A DNA stretch of 64,000 nucleotides from SAR86 cluster bacterium (GTDB lineage: Bacteria > Pseudomonadota > Gammaproteobacteria > Magnimaribacterales > TMED112). Location of the stretch: assembly GCA_023703535.1 (NCBI GenBank), contig CP097967.1, positions 476,543-540,542 of the forward strand, in the 5' to 3' direction. The translations under genes were made by a program, and so were the position numbers. The notes beneath the pieces are model-generated. The model did not search any database. It was not told the origin of the DNA and saw nothing but the letters and a program-made list of their open reading frames with translations. Positions 46,893 to 55,852 of the stretch are shown piece after piece. How positions within the stretch are numbered: position 1 is the stretch's first letter; each line of letters opens with the position of its first letter.

Positions 46893-48164
46893 ATGAAATT
46901 TTTTACAACGTTACTTCTATTAATCTCTAGCCTGCTTTGCTCTGACACATTAATTCATGCTGGCAAATATATAGATGTTATTAACGGTAAAGTCATTAGT
47001 AAGTCATCAATTATTATTGATGAAAATGGATTAATAAAAGAGATAACTTCTGGATATAAAAATTCTAGAGGTTATGAATATTATGATCTTAAAGATAAAA
47101 CAGTAATGCCTGGTCTGATGGATATGCATGTTCATTTTGGTCAGGAGTATCTCTCAAAAGCAGATGTACCCGTAAAGGTTGAAAAAGAATACAGCGCTAT
47201 AGCTGCTGTAAAACATGCAAAACTAACATTAGATGGTGGTTTTACAACTGTTCGTCAGGTTGGTGATAGTGGTTTTATTGCAATATCTTTAAGAGATGCT
47301 ATTGCTAAAGGTGATGCAATTGGTCCAAGAATATATACATCTGGAAAAAGTTTAGCCACAACAGGAGGTCATGCTGATCATACTAATGGCAGAGCTTTTG
47401 GTGATTACGTCTACCCTGACCCTGAAAGTGGTGTCGTAAATGGACCATATGAAGTTTTTGCTGGCGTTAGACAAAGATATAAGGATGGAGCCGATGGAAT
47501 AAAAATTACAGTTACTGGTGGAGTTTTGAGCTTAGCAAAATCTGGCGATAATCCACAATTTACTCAAGAAGAGGCTAACGCAGTGGTCCAGGCAGCAAAG
47601 GATTATGGATTTTGGGTTGCAGTACACGCTCATGGAGCCGAGGGGATGAAAAGAGCCATTAGAGCTGGAGTTGATTCAATTGAACATGGAACTTACATGG
47701 ATGATGAAGCAATGGATCTTATGATTGAAAATGGTACATATCTTGTACCTACAATTTCTGCTGGTGAATTTGTAGCAGATAAATCAAAAGTTGATGGATT
47801 CTTCCCTGACATAATTAGACCAAAGGCAGCAGCAGTAGGACCGCAAATAGGTGGAACTTTTGGTAAAGCTTATAGAAGAGGTGTAAAAATTGCTTTTGGA
47901 ACAGATGTAGGTGTGCAAGCACATGGAACAAATTGGAAGGAATTTGTATATATGAAGCAATATGGAATGCCTGAGATGAAGACAATTATATCTGCGACTA
48001 TTGAAGCTGCAAAACTACTTAGAATAGAAGATAGATTAGGTTCTATTGAAGTAGGTAAAATTGCGGATATTATCGCCGTCTCAGGTGATCCAATAAAAGA
48101 CATTACATCTATGGAAAATGTTGTCTTTGTAATGAAAGAAGGCAAAGTATACAAAAATAATTGA
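46893..48164 (+). CDS. Secreted metal-dependent amidohydrolase (imidazolonepropionase-like)
   Basis: An about 423-residue protein. ATG at 46893 follows GGGAAT and opens a signal peptide (MKFFTTLLLLISSLLCSDTL); a TTG at 46881 is a worse choice. The amidohydrolase core has MDMHVHFGQE (two metal His), KITVTGG (carboxylated Lys region), VAVHAHGAEG and SIEHGTYMDD for the other His ligands, and AFGTDVGV for the Asp. Close relatives include Xaa-Pro or Xaa-Arg dipeptidases and imidazolonepropionase-like proteins. It likely acts on peptides in the periplasm. The photolyase gene starts inside its stop (TTGA). Confidence 0.88.
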   Translation: MKFFTTLLLLISSLLCSDTLIHAGKYIDVINGKVISKSSIIIDENGLIKEITSGYKNSRGYEYYDLKDKTVMPGLMDMHVHFGQEYLSKADVPVKVEKEYSAIAAVKHAKLTLDGGFTTVRQVGDSGFIAISLRDAIAKGDAIGPRIYTSGKSLATTGGHADHTNGRAFGDYVYPDPESGVVNGPYEVFAGVRQRYKDGADGIKITVTGGVLSLAKSGDNPQFTQEEANAVVQAAKDYGFWVAVHAHGAEGMKRAIRAGVDSIEHGTYMDDEAMDLMIENGTYLVPTISAGEFVADKSKVDGFFPDIIRPKAAAVGPQIGGTFGKAYRRGVKIAFGTDVGVQAHGTNWKEFVYMKQYGMPEMKTIISATIEAAKLLRIEDRLGSIEVGKIADIIAVSGDPIKDITSMENVVFVMKEGKVYKNN

Positions 48165-49642
48165 AAATTCTTAGAGTAATATTAGGGAATCAACTTTTTC
48201 CTATTTCCCAAATTAATTTATCAAAAGATGTGCCTATTTTTATGGCTGAAGACTGTGGCTTGTGTAGTTATATTAAGCATCACAAATCAAAAATAGCTCT
48301 GTTTTTTTCTGCAATGCGGTCTTATAGAGATCAGCTTAAAAATAATAGTTACAAAGTAATTTATTACGATGCAAATAATAATTTCTCCACATCTTACTTC
48401 GAGAAACTATTTGATGAAGTGAAGAGTAATAAAATTAAAAAAATTGAAATTTACGAAATCGAAGACAAACCATTTGAAAAAGATTTTTTAGAATTTTGCA
48501 GAACAAATAATATAGAAATAAGTTTTCTTCCAAGTCCTATGTTTATAGATTCTAGGGATTCATTTAAGGATTTTTTAGGCGATAAAAAATTTCATTTACA
48601 AGCTAATTATTACAAACAAATGAGAAAAAAAATGAATCTTCTTTTAGAGGATAATAAACCGATTGGAGGTAAGTGGAGCTTTGATGAAGATAATAGAAAA
48701 AAGCTCCCTTCTGCATATGAAATACCGAAGCTTCCAACTATTAAACCATATAAAGAATTTAGTGAAATAAGTAATGTTATAAATATTAATTTTTCAAATC
48801 ATCCAGGCGAATTACATTCTTGGATGCCTCATTCTTATGAACAAATTGTTGAATGGCTAGAAATATTTTTTAAAGAGAGATTTAAAGAGTTCGGCGATTA
48901 CGAAGATGCCATTGATAAAAATGAACACTTCATTAATCATTCTGTATTAAGTAGTTCGTTAAATTTAGGCCTAATTACACCTGAAGAAGTAATAGATAAA
49001 TCTATTGCTTATGCTAAAAAAAATGATATTCCACTTAATAGTCTCGAAGGTTTTATTAGGCAAATTATTGGATGGAGAGAATTTATAAGAGGTATTTATC
49101 AAAATTATGGTGATCAAATGGTTAAATCAAACTATTGGAATCATAAAAATAAACTTACAGCTGCTTGGTATGTAGGTTCAACAGGTATAGAGCCTTTGGA
49201 TGAAGCTATCAAAGGAGCACAAAAATATGGTTACACACATCATATAAATAGATTAATGATACTTTCTAATATTATGAATTTATGCAATATCGATCCAAAT
49301 GAAATTTATAAATGGTTTATGGAAATGTTTATAGATTCATCTGATTGGGTTATGGTGCCCAACGTTTATGGCATGGGTACATTTGCAGATGGGGGTATTT
49401 TTGCAACAAAACCATATATCTGTGGCTCAAGCTACATCCTAAGAATGTCTAATTTTAAGAAAGGAGATTGGTGCGATATTGTTGATGGATTATATTGGAA
49501 ATTTATAGAGGAAAAGAAAGATTTTTTCATTACTAATCCAAGATTATCATTAATGGTAAGAGCTTTAGAAAAGCTTAATCCTGATAGAAAAAAACACATC
49601 TTTGAGTGTGCTAATAACTTTATAAACAAAGTAACACAATGA
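48161..49642 (+). CDS. Cryptochrome/photolyase of the FeS-BCP type, without the usual Cys set
   Basis: A 493-residue protein of the PhrB-like bacterial (6-4) photolyase/cryptochrome family (COG3046). Features: N-terminal Rossmann part (MKILRVILGNQLF), then GFIRQIIGWREFIRGIY and HINRLMILSNIMNLCNI, and VPNVYGMGTFADGGIFATKP. In Fe-S members a CxxC follows the KMS motif, with a further Cys before LYW. Here the stretch after RMS is NFKKGDWC, so only that last Cys (Cys438) and one in IMNLC remain. It probably binds FAD and a lumazine-type antenna but no cluster. Translation starts at TTG, overlapping the amidohydrolase stop. Confidence 0.85.
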   Translation: MKILRVILGNQLFPISQINLSKDVPIFMAEDCGLCSYIKHHKSKIALFFSAMRSYRDQLKNNSYKVIYYDANNNFSTSYFEKLFDEVKSNKIKKIEIYEIEDKPFEKDFLEFCRTNNIEISFLPSPMFIDSRDSFKDFLGDKKFHLQANYYKQMRKKMNLLLEDNKPIGGKWSFDEDNRKKLPSAYEIPKLPTIKPYKEFSEISNVININFSNHPGELHSWMPHSYEQIVEWLEIFFKERFKEFGDYEDAIDKNEHFINHSVLSSSLNLGLITPEEVIDKSIAYAKKNDIPLNSLEGFIRQIIGWREFIRGIYQNYGDQMVKSNYWNHKNKLTAAWYVGSTGIEPLDEAIKGAQKYGYTHHINRLMILSNIMNLCNIDPNEIYKWFMEMFIDSSDWVMVPNVYGMGTFADGGIFATKPYICGSSYILRMSNFKKGDWCDIVDGLYWKFIEEKKDFFITNPRLSLMVRALEKLNPDRKKHIFECANNFINKVTQ

Positions 49643-50628
49643 TAGTTTTAAAAGATGAAGGACTGTACTGTCCTGAAGGTGATTTTTTTATTGATCCCCT
49701 TTTGCCTTGTAAGAATGCTGTTATAACACACGCGCATGCTGATCATGCACGACCAGGCATGAAAAACTATATTTGTACACCAGAGACATCTGAAATTATG
49801 AAGTTGAGAATTAGCAATGACCTGCTCATTAAAGAAGTTGAATACAATAAAGAAATAAAGATTAATTCAGTAAATATTACATTTATACCTGCAGGCCATG
49901 TATTGGGTTCTTCACAAATTAAAATTGACAATGGAAGCGAGGTAACAATCATCACCGGTGACTATAAAAGAGCTAGTGATCCAACATGTAAGGCTTTTGA
50001 AGTCCATGAATGTGATACTTTCGTTACCGAGGCTACTTTTGCTTCACCAAATTTTAAATGGCCATGTGTAGATATAGAGATAGATAAAATAATTAATTGG
50101 CACAAAGACAATCAACAAAAAAATATCAACTCAGTTTTATTTTCATATTCATTAGGAAAAGCTCAAAGAATAATTAAATTAATTAAAGATAAGTACAAAA
50201 TTAATTTTTATGCTCACCAATCAATAAGATCAATCAATAAAATCTACATGAAATATGGTATTCAAGACCTTGAAACAAAAACATTGAATACAAAAAAAAG
50301 CGTTATTGACGGAATAATAATTACTCCTCCTGGAGCGAGACGATCAAAGCAACTTAAAAATTTTATGCCCTACTCTACTGGCTTCTGTAGCGGATGGACT
50401 CTTAATAGTAAGAGAGATTTCGATAAAGGATTTACAATTTCTGACCATGCTGACTGGAACGATTTAATAAAAACAATAGAGCAAACCAAAGCAAAAAAAG
50501 TAATTATCATTCATGGCAATGGGCCAATGCTACGAAAATATTTAAATGAAAAAGGTATTGCCGTATCTAACTTTACAAAAAATAAACATGAGGATAGTAC
50601 ATTTCAGCTATCATTATTTAATGGATAA
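49639..50628 (+). CDS. Ligase-associated-type MBL-fold DNA exonuclease
   Basis: A 329-residue metallo-beta-lactamase/beta-CASP-like protein. THAHADHARPG holds the metal site HxHxDH near residues 30-40; GHVLGSSQI, ITGDYKR, VLFSYSLGKAQRI and TISDHADWNDL continue the fold. It resembles the exonuclease found beside ATP-dependent ligase and Lhr helicase in bacterial repair clusters (TIGR04122-like). Neither partner is next to it; instead it overlaps the photolyase gene by four bases (ATGA), so it may serve in light-damage repair. An RNA substrate is possible. Confidence 0.85.
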   Translation: MIVLKDEGLYCPEGDFFIDPLLPCKNAVITHAHADHARPGMKNYICTPETSEIMKLRISNDLLIKEVEYNKEIKINSVNITFIPAGHVLGSSQIKIDNGSEVTIITGDYKRASDPTCKAFEVHECDTFVTEATFASPNFKWPCVDIEIDKIINWHKDNQQKNINSVLFSYSLGKAQRIIKLIKDKYKINFYAHQSIRSINKIYMKYGIQDLETKTLNTKKSVIDGIIITPPGARRSKQLKNFMPYSTGFCSGWTLNSKRDFDKGFTISDHADWNDLIKTIEQTKAKKVIIIHGNGPMLRKYLNEKGIAVSNFTKNKHEDSTFQLSLFNG

Positions 50629-50737
50629 AAGACCTGAAGATAAAGCTATGCAACTTACCTATTCGCTTGGGATGGTTATAGCTATTGTCTTATGCATATT
50701 AATATTTTTTAGACTTTTATATTTATTTTTAAGCTGA
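50621..50737 (+). CDS. Small single-span membrane protein, 38 aa
   Basis: The frame reads MDKRPEDKAMQLTYSLGMVI then AIVLCILIFFRLLYLFLS. It has a charged cytoplasmic head and one membrane helix. It starts 8 bases inside the exonuclease gene and ends over the convergent dehydratase stop. An in-frame ATG at 50546 lies deep within the exonuclease gene and is not used. No family is recognised. Confidence 0.5.
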   Translation: MDKRPEDKAMQLTYSLGMVIAIVLCILIFFRLLYLFLS

Positions 50738-51694
50738 TATTAACTTATTAAAATAATTCTGATCCACATTGCCTCCAGAAATTGTTATTAGCGTATTTTT
50801 TCTAGATACATCAATTTTTTTTGATAATACAGCGGCTAGACTAACGCATCCACTGGGTTCTGCTATTATGCCAAGATCTTGATGAAGAAATTTCATTGCT
50901 TCTATAACTTCAGTATCTGTAACAGATAATCCTTTTTTACAATTCTTTTTATTAATAGGAAATGTAATTTCCCCGGGTATTTCAACTTCTAGGGCATCGC
51001 ATATTGTATTATCTCTTTTTTTTAGTCTTGTTCTTGTCTTATTTTTAAGAGAAATTTCAGTATCATTACAATTAAACGGCTCAACAGGATAAATTAATGC
51101 ATCAGGAAAAAAATGTTTGATAGCTATACCAGTTCCAGCTACTAACCCTCCTCCAGATGTACAAGATAATAAGATATCTAATTTTATATCTGAGGATAAA
51201 AAAAATTCTGCTACCTCTAAGCCAAAACTTCCCTGACCAGCAATAATATCCTCATTATCGAAGGGTTTGACTAAAGGGAAATTCAGTTCCTTTGCTAATT
51301 TTATTGCTATCTCTTCTCTGCTCTCTATATGTCTTTTGTAAAGAACAATTGTTGCACCATTTTTTTTGGTTTTTTCGATTTTATTCTTTGGCGCATCTTC
51401 AGGCATTACTATGGTAGCTTCCATATCAAATATTTGAGCAGCTTTAGAAACACCCTGTGCATGATTGCCTGAAGAAAAAGCAACTACACCATTAATATTA
51501 TTTTGTTTTAGTTTGCTTAAAGCAGATAAAGCTCCTCTAATTTTAAATGATCCTGTAAGTTGTTTAGTTTCATCTTTAAGAAAAATATTTGAATCAAATT
51601 TTTTGTTTAGAGCTTCAGATGTATGTATCGGTGTCTTTACAATATAAGGATTAATTCTTTTGTAAGCATCATTCAAATCATCAATCGATACCAT
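50729..51694 (-). CDS. PLP-dependent threonine/serine dehydratase-like enzyme
   Basis: A 321-residue fold-type II PLP enzyme. The Schiff-base Lys is in QLTGSFKIRGAL (about 46-57), the phosphate-binding Gly-rich loop is SCTSGGGLVAGTG near 175, and FSSGNHAQGVSKAA gives the Asn-binding loop. It lacks the C-terminal ACT regulatory domain of biosynthetic IlvA, so it resembles catabolic threonine dehydratase (TdcB) or serine racemase. It probably makes 2-oxobutyrate or pyruvate. Divergent from the Bax inhibitor-1 gene, 42 bases apart. Confidence 0.9.
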   Translation of the reverse strand: MVSIDDLNDAYKRINPYIVKTPIHTSEALNKKFDSNIFLKDETKQLTGSFKIRGALSALSKLKQNNINGVVAFSSGNHAQGVSKAAQIFDMEATIVMPEDAPKNKIEKTKKNGATIVLYKRHIESREEIAIKLAKELNFPLVKPFDNEDIIAGQGSFGLEVAEFFLSSDIKLDILLSCTSGGGLVAGTGIAIKHFFPDALIYPVEPFNCNDTEISLKNKTRTRLKKRDNTICDALEVEIPGEITFPINKKNCKKGLSVTDTEVIEAMKFLHQDLGIIAEPSGCVSLAAVLSKKIDVSRKNTLITISGGNVDQNYFNKLISA

Positions 51695-51736
51695 ATAAAC
51701 AGTTTAATATATTTAATTAATTCTTATAATTAAATT

Positions 51737-52504
51737 ATGAATTCAAAACAAGCGTTATCTACATTTGGTCGATCTGGAAATCCTATGTTTTCAGATAAAA
51801 CCTTTAACGAAAAAGTAATAGATGTATCTATTCCTAAAATGACATTACAGGGAACTGTAAATAAAGTTGGAATAAGTTTACTGCTAGTTCTTCTAACTGC
51901 ATCATATACATGGTCACAATATTTCTCATATGGACCGCAATCAATAACTGGTTTGATGATCGGTGGAAGTATAGTAGGTCTTATATTTGCAATAATTACT
52001 ATCTTTAAACGAACCTGGGCGCCGATAACTGCCCCCTTATATGCTCTAGCAAAAGGTTTTGCCCTTGGTGGTATATCAGCTATGTATGAATCTCAATTTG
52101 GTGGCATCACAATACAAGCTGTTACTCTAACTTTTGCAACAATGTTTGGTCTTTTATTCGCTTATAAAACAGGAATTATTAAGCCGGATAGAAATTTTTT
52201 ATTAATGGTTTTTGCAGGTACATTCGCTATTTTTGCCTTGTACCTAGTTAATTTCATAATGATGTTTTTTGGTACTTCTATAGGCTTTATTCACTCAAAT
52301 GGATTATTCGGAATTGGTTTTTCATTATTAGTGGTGTGTATAGCTGCTTTGAACTTAGTTCTTGATTTTGATTACATAGAACAAGGAGCAGAAAATGGTG
52401 CTCCAAAATATCTTGAATGGTATGGAGCATTTTCATTAATGGTTACACTTATCTGGCTATATTTAGAGATACTTAGATTGCTTGCAAAACTAAGAAGCAG
52501 ATAA
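51737..52504 (+). CDS. Bax inhibitor-1/YccA family membrane protein
   Basis: A 255-residue protein with about seven membrane helices from residue 43. The extended N-terminus (FGRSGNPMFSDKTFNE) and the pattern KGFALGGISAMYESQFGGI, AALNLVLDFDYIEQGAENGA, and WYGAFSLMVTLIWLYLEILR match the larger bacterial Bax1-I type. Homologues are linked to membrane protein quality control (YccA and FtsH) or calcium leak. TATAAT sits exactly 6 bases before the ATG. The 39-aa ORF follows with one-base overlap. Confidence 0.9.
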   Translation: MNSKQALSTFGRSGNPMFSDKTFNEKVIDVSIPKMTLQGTVNKVGISLLLVLLTASYTWSQYFSYGPQSITGLMIGGSIVGLIFAIITIFKRTWAPITAPLYALAKGFALGGISAMYESQFGGITIQAVTLTFATMFGLLFAYKTGIIKPDRNFLLMVFAGTFAIFALYLVNFIMMFFGTSIGFIHSNGLFGIGFSLLVVCIAALNLVLDFDYIEQGAENGAPKYLEWYGAFSLMVTLIWLYLEILRLLAKLRSR

Positions 52505-52623
52505 TGGAAATATTTCTTTTAATACTTTTAGTAATAATAATAATAGCCTCTTACCTGCTCTTTAATGTTAGAGCAGGGAAAAAACAAACGAATAGAGATG
52601 ATAGAATTAAGTGGCGGCACTAA
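52504..52623 (+). CDS. Small single-span membrane protein, 39 aa
   Basis: The frame reads MEIFLLILLVIIIIASYLLF then NVRAGKKQTNRDDRIKWRH. It has an N-terminal membrane helix and a basic cytoplasmic tail. It overlaps the Bax inhibitor-1 stop by one base (TAATG), so it is coupled to it, and overlaps the convergent lipocalin-like gene by four bases. No family is recognised. Confidence 0.55.
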   Translation: MEIFLLILLVIIIIASYLLFNVRAGKKQTNRDDRIKWRH

Positions 52624-53084
52624 TCTTTTCTGCTTCTGAGTTTGTAGCACTTTTCTACTTCGCAAGACAATCTTTCCCATCTTTCAAATAAAACATCCCC
52701 ATTAGGATATTCAATAGTCTGGATAAAAGACATCTTATCTCCCATGAAATTTGGCATAAAGCTAACTTTGTTATTTAACGAATTTGAATCGGTAGAATTA
52801 TTTATATATTCAACCAATGTGCCGTTATCAAGTTTATAAAAGCCTTGATTAAAACCTGCCTCACCTTTTTGATTGTAAAAGCTTACAAAATATGTGCCAT
52901 GATAATTTCCATCTACATACCCTTCTGTATAGACCTTGATAGGCGAAGGATTTCTGATATCAAAAAATTGGCCATTCCAAGAAGATTCAACTAACTTCCA
53001 AGCACCAGGAAGATCTTTTTTCTCTGCTCCGTGGGAAAACACAAAAATTGAAATAGTGAAAAATAAATAAATAATTTTTTTCAT
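52620..53084 (-). CDS. Secreted lipocalin-like protein
   Basis: A 154-residue protein with signal peptide MKKIIYLFFTISIFVFSHG. The mature part starts KKDLPGAWKLVESSWNGQFF, with the GxW motif of lipocalin-like domains, followed by strands such as TYFVSFYNQKGE, NTFxx-like repeats, and a C-terminal FERWERL. The nearest families are the lipocalin-like domains of unknown function (DUF4488-like). Two Cys at the end (SCEVEKC) may form a disulphide. It would bind a small ligand in the periplasm, but none can be named. Confidence 0.7.
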   Translation of the reverse strand: MKKIIYLFFTISIFVFSHGAEKKDLPGAWKLVESSWNGQFFDIRNPSPIKVYTEGYVDGNYHGTYFVSFYNQKGEAGFNQGFYKLDNGTLVEYINNSTDSNSLNNKVSFMPNFMGDKMSFIQTIEYPNGDVLFERWERLSCEVEKCYKLRSRKD

Positions 53085-53138
53085 ATATGTACCTCTTTAA
53101 ATAATTTAACTTAAAAGAGATTAAAAATCAGAAAAAAA

Positions 53139-53214
53139 TGGAGCGAGTGACGGGGTTCGAACCCGTGACCTCAACCTTGGCAAGGTTGCGCACTACCAAC
53201 TGTGCTACACTCGC
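53139..53214 (-). tRNA. tRNA-Gly (anticodon GCC)
   Basis: A 76-base cloverleaf begins GCGAGTG and ends CCA on the minus strand. The anticodon stem CAACC/GGTTG holds TTGCCAA, giving GCC, which reads GGC and GGU. The T arm is CGGGTTCGAACCCCG. Together with the TCC tRNA it would cover all glycine codons. Confidence 0.96.
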
Positions 53215-53247
53215 TTATTTGAAGTAAAATGTTAACTCTGAAGACTT

Positions 53248-54222
53248 ATGCATTCAAGAGGAAATTTTTCTAAATTTATATATTCATTTTTATTAATAGT
53301 GAGTTTCTCACTATCTTCTGAGGATTTCTACAGATTAGGTCTAGGATCTTGCCATGATCAAGATATGGAAATATCAGCTTGGGAATCATTAAAAAAAGAA
53401 AATTTAGACAGCTTTTTTTTCCTTGGAGATAATGTTTATGGCGACATTCCTAGTGGAGAACTAAGAAGATTAATTAATGCGTATGAGACATTTAAACAAA
53501 ATAAACCTCAATGGTTCAATGAAGTTGAGATTTTCACTATTTGGGATGATCACGATTATGGTATGAACGATGGTGGTGGTGATTACAAATATAAAGTTGA
53601 ATCACAAAAATTATTTAATGATTTTTGGAATATTCCACAAAATGATCCGAGAAGATATAGAGAAGGCATATATTTTAGTGAATTACGAGATATAAATAAT
53701 TTAAAGGTCCTCATCATTGGTCTTGATACGCGTTATTTTAGAAGTAATTTAGATAAAAAAAATGGAGCATACCTACAAAACAAGTCAGAGGAAGCAACTA
53801 TTCTAGGTGAACAACAATGGAGTTGGCTTCAGAAACAAGTAGAAGTTGAACATGATCTTCTAATTATAGCTACATCAATACAAGTTCTTGCTACAGAGCA
53901 TCGTTTTGAAAAATGGTCGAATTTTCCAAATGAAAGAGAGAAATTACTAAATTTATTGAATGGGTTAGTTTCGAATGTATTGATTATTAGTGGCGATAGA
54001 CATAGAAGTGGAGTTTATCAAAAGGATGAAATATATGAATTTACATCATCTTCCTTAAATGTTGGCATTTTCCCTCAAAGTGAAACTGATACATTGCTCA
54101 AAGGTAAAACATATCCTGAAAATAATTATGGAATTATTGATATTTATCCAACAAAGCTAGAAATTAGTATAAAAAATGAGAACATGTCAGTACTTGAAAA
54201 TTACATAATACCTATTAAATAA
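53248..54222 (+). CDS. PhoD-like alkaline phosphatase
   Basis: A 324-residue secreted phosphatase of the PhoD-like metallophosphatase family. After the signal peptide (to about residue 25) the core motifs run GLGSCHDQD, FFLGDNVYGD, IWDDHDYGMNDGGGD, and VLIISGDRHRSGVY, which supply Asp, Asn and His metal ligands. It is smaller than B. subtilis PhoD (about 580), like other short bacterial relatives. It would release phosphate from phosphodiesters or phosphomonoesters in the periplasm. No Pho box is visible upstream. Confidence 0.9.
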   Translation: MHSRGNFSKFIYSFLLIVSFSLSSEDFYRLGLGSCHDQDMEISAWESLKKENLDSFFFLGDNVYGDIPSGELRRLINAYETFKQNKPQWFNEVEIFTIWDDHDYGMNDGGGDYKYKVESQKLFNDFWNIPQNDPRRYREGIYFSELRDINNLKVLIIGLDTRYFRSNLDKKNGAYLQNKSEEATILGEQQWSWLQKQVEVEHDLLIIATSIQVLATEHRFEKWSNFPNEREKLLNLLNGLVSNVLIISGDRHRSGVYQKDEIYEFTSSSLNVGIFPQSETDTLLKGKTYPENNYGIIDIYPTKLEISIKNENMSVLENYIIPIK

Positions 54223-54247
54223 TTAGCGATTCGGCTATTTGTATAGT

Positions 54248-54253
54248 TATAAT
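54248..54253 (+). promoter_or_regulatory. -10 box of folE
   Basis: TATAAT ends 9 bases before the folE ATG at 54263, so the transcript would start within a few bases of it. No -35 consensus is clear. Confidence 0.35.
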
Positions 54254-54262
54254 AAGCAACTT

Positions 54263-54838
54263 ATGAAAAAACCATCACGTGAAGAAGCAATGAAAGCAGT
54301 GACTACTCTTATAGAGTGGGCTGGTGACGATCCAAAAAGAGAAGGATTGGTTGAAACTCCAAAAAGAGTTGTTAAAGCTTATGAGGAGTTTTTTGCTGGT
54401 TATGAGCAAGATCCAGAAGAAATCCTCCAAAAAACTTTTAAAGAAGTTGAAGGATATGACGAAATGGTTCTTGTTAAAGATATAGCAGTTGAATCTCATT
54501 GTGAGCATCATATTGTACCCATATTAGGAAAAGCACACGTAGCTTATATTCCTAATAATAGAGTTGTAGGAATAAGCAAACTTGCAAGAATAGTTGATGT
54601 TTTTGGTAAAAGACTTCAAACACAAGAAACAATGACTCAACAAATTGCAAATACAATAGAAAACGTTCTGAAACCAAAAGGTGTTGCAGTTGTTATAGAT
54701 GCATCTCATCAATGTATGAGTACAAGGGGAATACACAAAACTGAATCATCAACTGTAACAAGCTCTATGAGAGGGATTTTTAAAGAAAATCCAACTACTA
54801 GAAATGAATTTCTAAACTTTATAAGACTTCCAAAGTAA
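54263..54838 (+). CDS. folE: GTP cyclohydrolase I
   Basis: A 191-residue enzyme that makes dihydroneopterin triphosphate from GTP, the first step to folate and other pterins. Zinc Cys and His lie in ESHCEHHIVPI, and the third ligand Cys is in HQCMSTRGIHK. YIPNNRVVGISKLARIVDVF is also conserved. A TTG at 54239 would add eight residues but overlaps the -10 box, so ATG at 54263 is preferred. It starts an operon with maf and the PTPS gene. Confidence 0.95.
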   Translation: MKKPSREEAMKAVTTLIEWAGDDPKREGLVETPKRVVKAYEEFFAGYEQDPEEILQKTFKEVEGYDEMVLVKDIAVESHCEHHIVPILGKAHVAYIPNNRVVGISKLARIVDVFGKRLQTQETMTQQIANTIENVLKPKGVAVVIDASHQCMSTRGIHKTESSTVTSSMRGIFKENPTTRNEFLNFIRLPK

Positions 54839-54840
54839 AG

Positions 54841-55419
54841 TTGTCCAAATTAGAAATTGTATTAGCCTCATCATCTAAAATTAGAAGAGACATAATTTCA
54901 AATTATGATGTAGATGTAATTTTTTATAATCCCAAAATTAATGAAGAGCAACTTAAACAAGATAATCTAAATTTAAACCCAAGGTCATTAGCAGCATTAT
55001 TAGCTAAATCAAAAGCACTAAGTCTTGCAGATAAATTCTCTGAAAAATTTATTTTAGGATGCGATCAGATATGTATATTTAATGACAAGATAATGAGCAA
55101 ACCCCTAAATGAGGATAAAGCTATTTCTAATTTAAAAGAACTTTCAGGCAATACTCATAATCTTTTTGGTGCATATTGTGTTACTAAAGGAAATAAAATA
55201 ATAATTGAGCATCAAATTGAATGTGAAATGGAAATGAGAAATTTAACTGACAGTGAAATTGAGGAATATGTTGCATTAGATAAGCCTCTTGAATCATGCG
55301 GTGCATATAAATTTGAAGCAAACGGATTTAAACTATTTAAAAGTGTCATAGGGAGTTTAGAAGCAATAAATGGCCTACCCTTTGCTGATTTAAAAGAATT
55401 AATTGATGCCAAAATATAA
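54841..55419 (+). CDS. maf: Maf-family nucleotide pyrophosphatase
   Basis: A 192-residue Maf/HAM1-like enzyme that hydrolyses non-canonical or surplus nucleoside triphosphates. The N-terminal LASSSKIRRDI phosphate-binding motif, LGCDQICIFNDKIMSKP, and YVALDKPLESCGAYKFE are characteristic. Translation begins at TTG 2 bases after folE. Its last 14 bases overlap the PTPS gene. The exact nucleotide specificity is not readable. Confidence 0.88.
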   Translation: MSKLEIVLASSSKIRRDIISNYDVDVIFYNPKINEEQLKQDNLNLNPRSLAALLAKSKALSLADKFSEKFILGCDQICIFNDKIMSKPLNEDKAISNLKELSGNTHNLFGAYCVTKGNKIIIEHQIECEMEMRNLTDSEIEEYVALDKPLESCGAYKFEANGFKLFKSVIGSLEAINGLPFADLKELIDAKI

Positions 55420-55852
55420 AATTACAAAGACATTTGGACATGATAGTGGGTATTCATGTGCTTTTAGACAATGGAATGCGAAATCAAATTGCTCAAAGAT
55501 TCATGGGTACAGTTTAGGCTTTGAAATCAATTTAATTTCACACCAATTAGACGAAAATAACTGGGTTTTTAATTTTGGTGATTTTAATTTTCTAAAAAAA
55601 TGGCTTAGAGATAATTTTGATCACACACTATTAATTGCAAAAGACGATCCATTTAAAGAAAAGTTTTTAGAATTAGATAATTTAAAAATTGCGAATGTTG
55701 TAGAACTGGATGAAATAAGCTGTGAAAAATTCGCTGAAATGACTTTTAAATTCATTTTTAAACATTTTCAAGAACATAAAATAGATGTTGTTATAGAATC
55801 TGTTTATGTATCAGAGCACTCTGGAAATAAAGCAGGTTTTTTTGGGGATTAA
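55406..55852 (+). CDS. 6-pyruvoyl/6-carboxytetrahydropterin synthase-like protein
   Basis: A 148-residue member of the PTPS/QueD family. FGHDSGYSCAFRQWNAKSNC and the following KIHGYSLGFEINL contain the His and Cys residues of the active site, and FGDFNFLKKWLRDNFDHTLL holds the GDF...DH zinc-site region; EHSG closes it. Members make queuosine precursor or pterin products from dihydroneopterin triphosphate, the product of FolE, encoded two genes upstream. Starts at ATG 55406, inside the maf gene. Confidence 0.87.
   Translation: MPKYKITKTFGHDSGYSCAFRQWNAKSNCSKIHGYSLGFEINLISHQLDENNWVFNFGDFNFLKKWLRDNFDHTLLIAKDDPFKEKFLELDNLKIANVVELDEISCEKFAEMTFKFIFKHFQEHKIDVVIESVYVSEHSGNKAGFFGD

Noticed and set aside
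50546-50620. Longer N-terminus of the 38-aa ORF
   Set aside because: It lies wholly inside the exonuclease gene; ATG 50621 gives a sensible small membrane protein.
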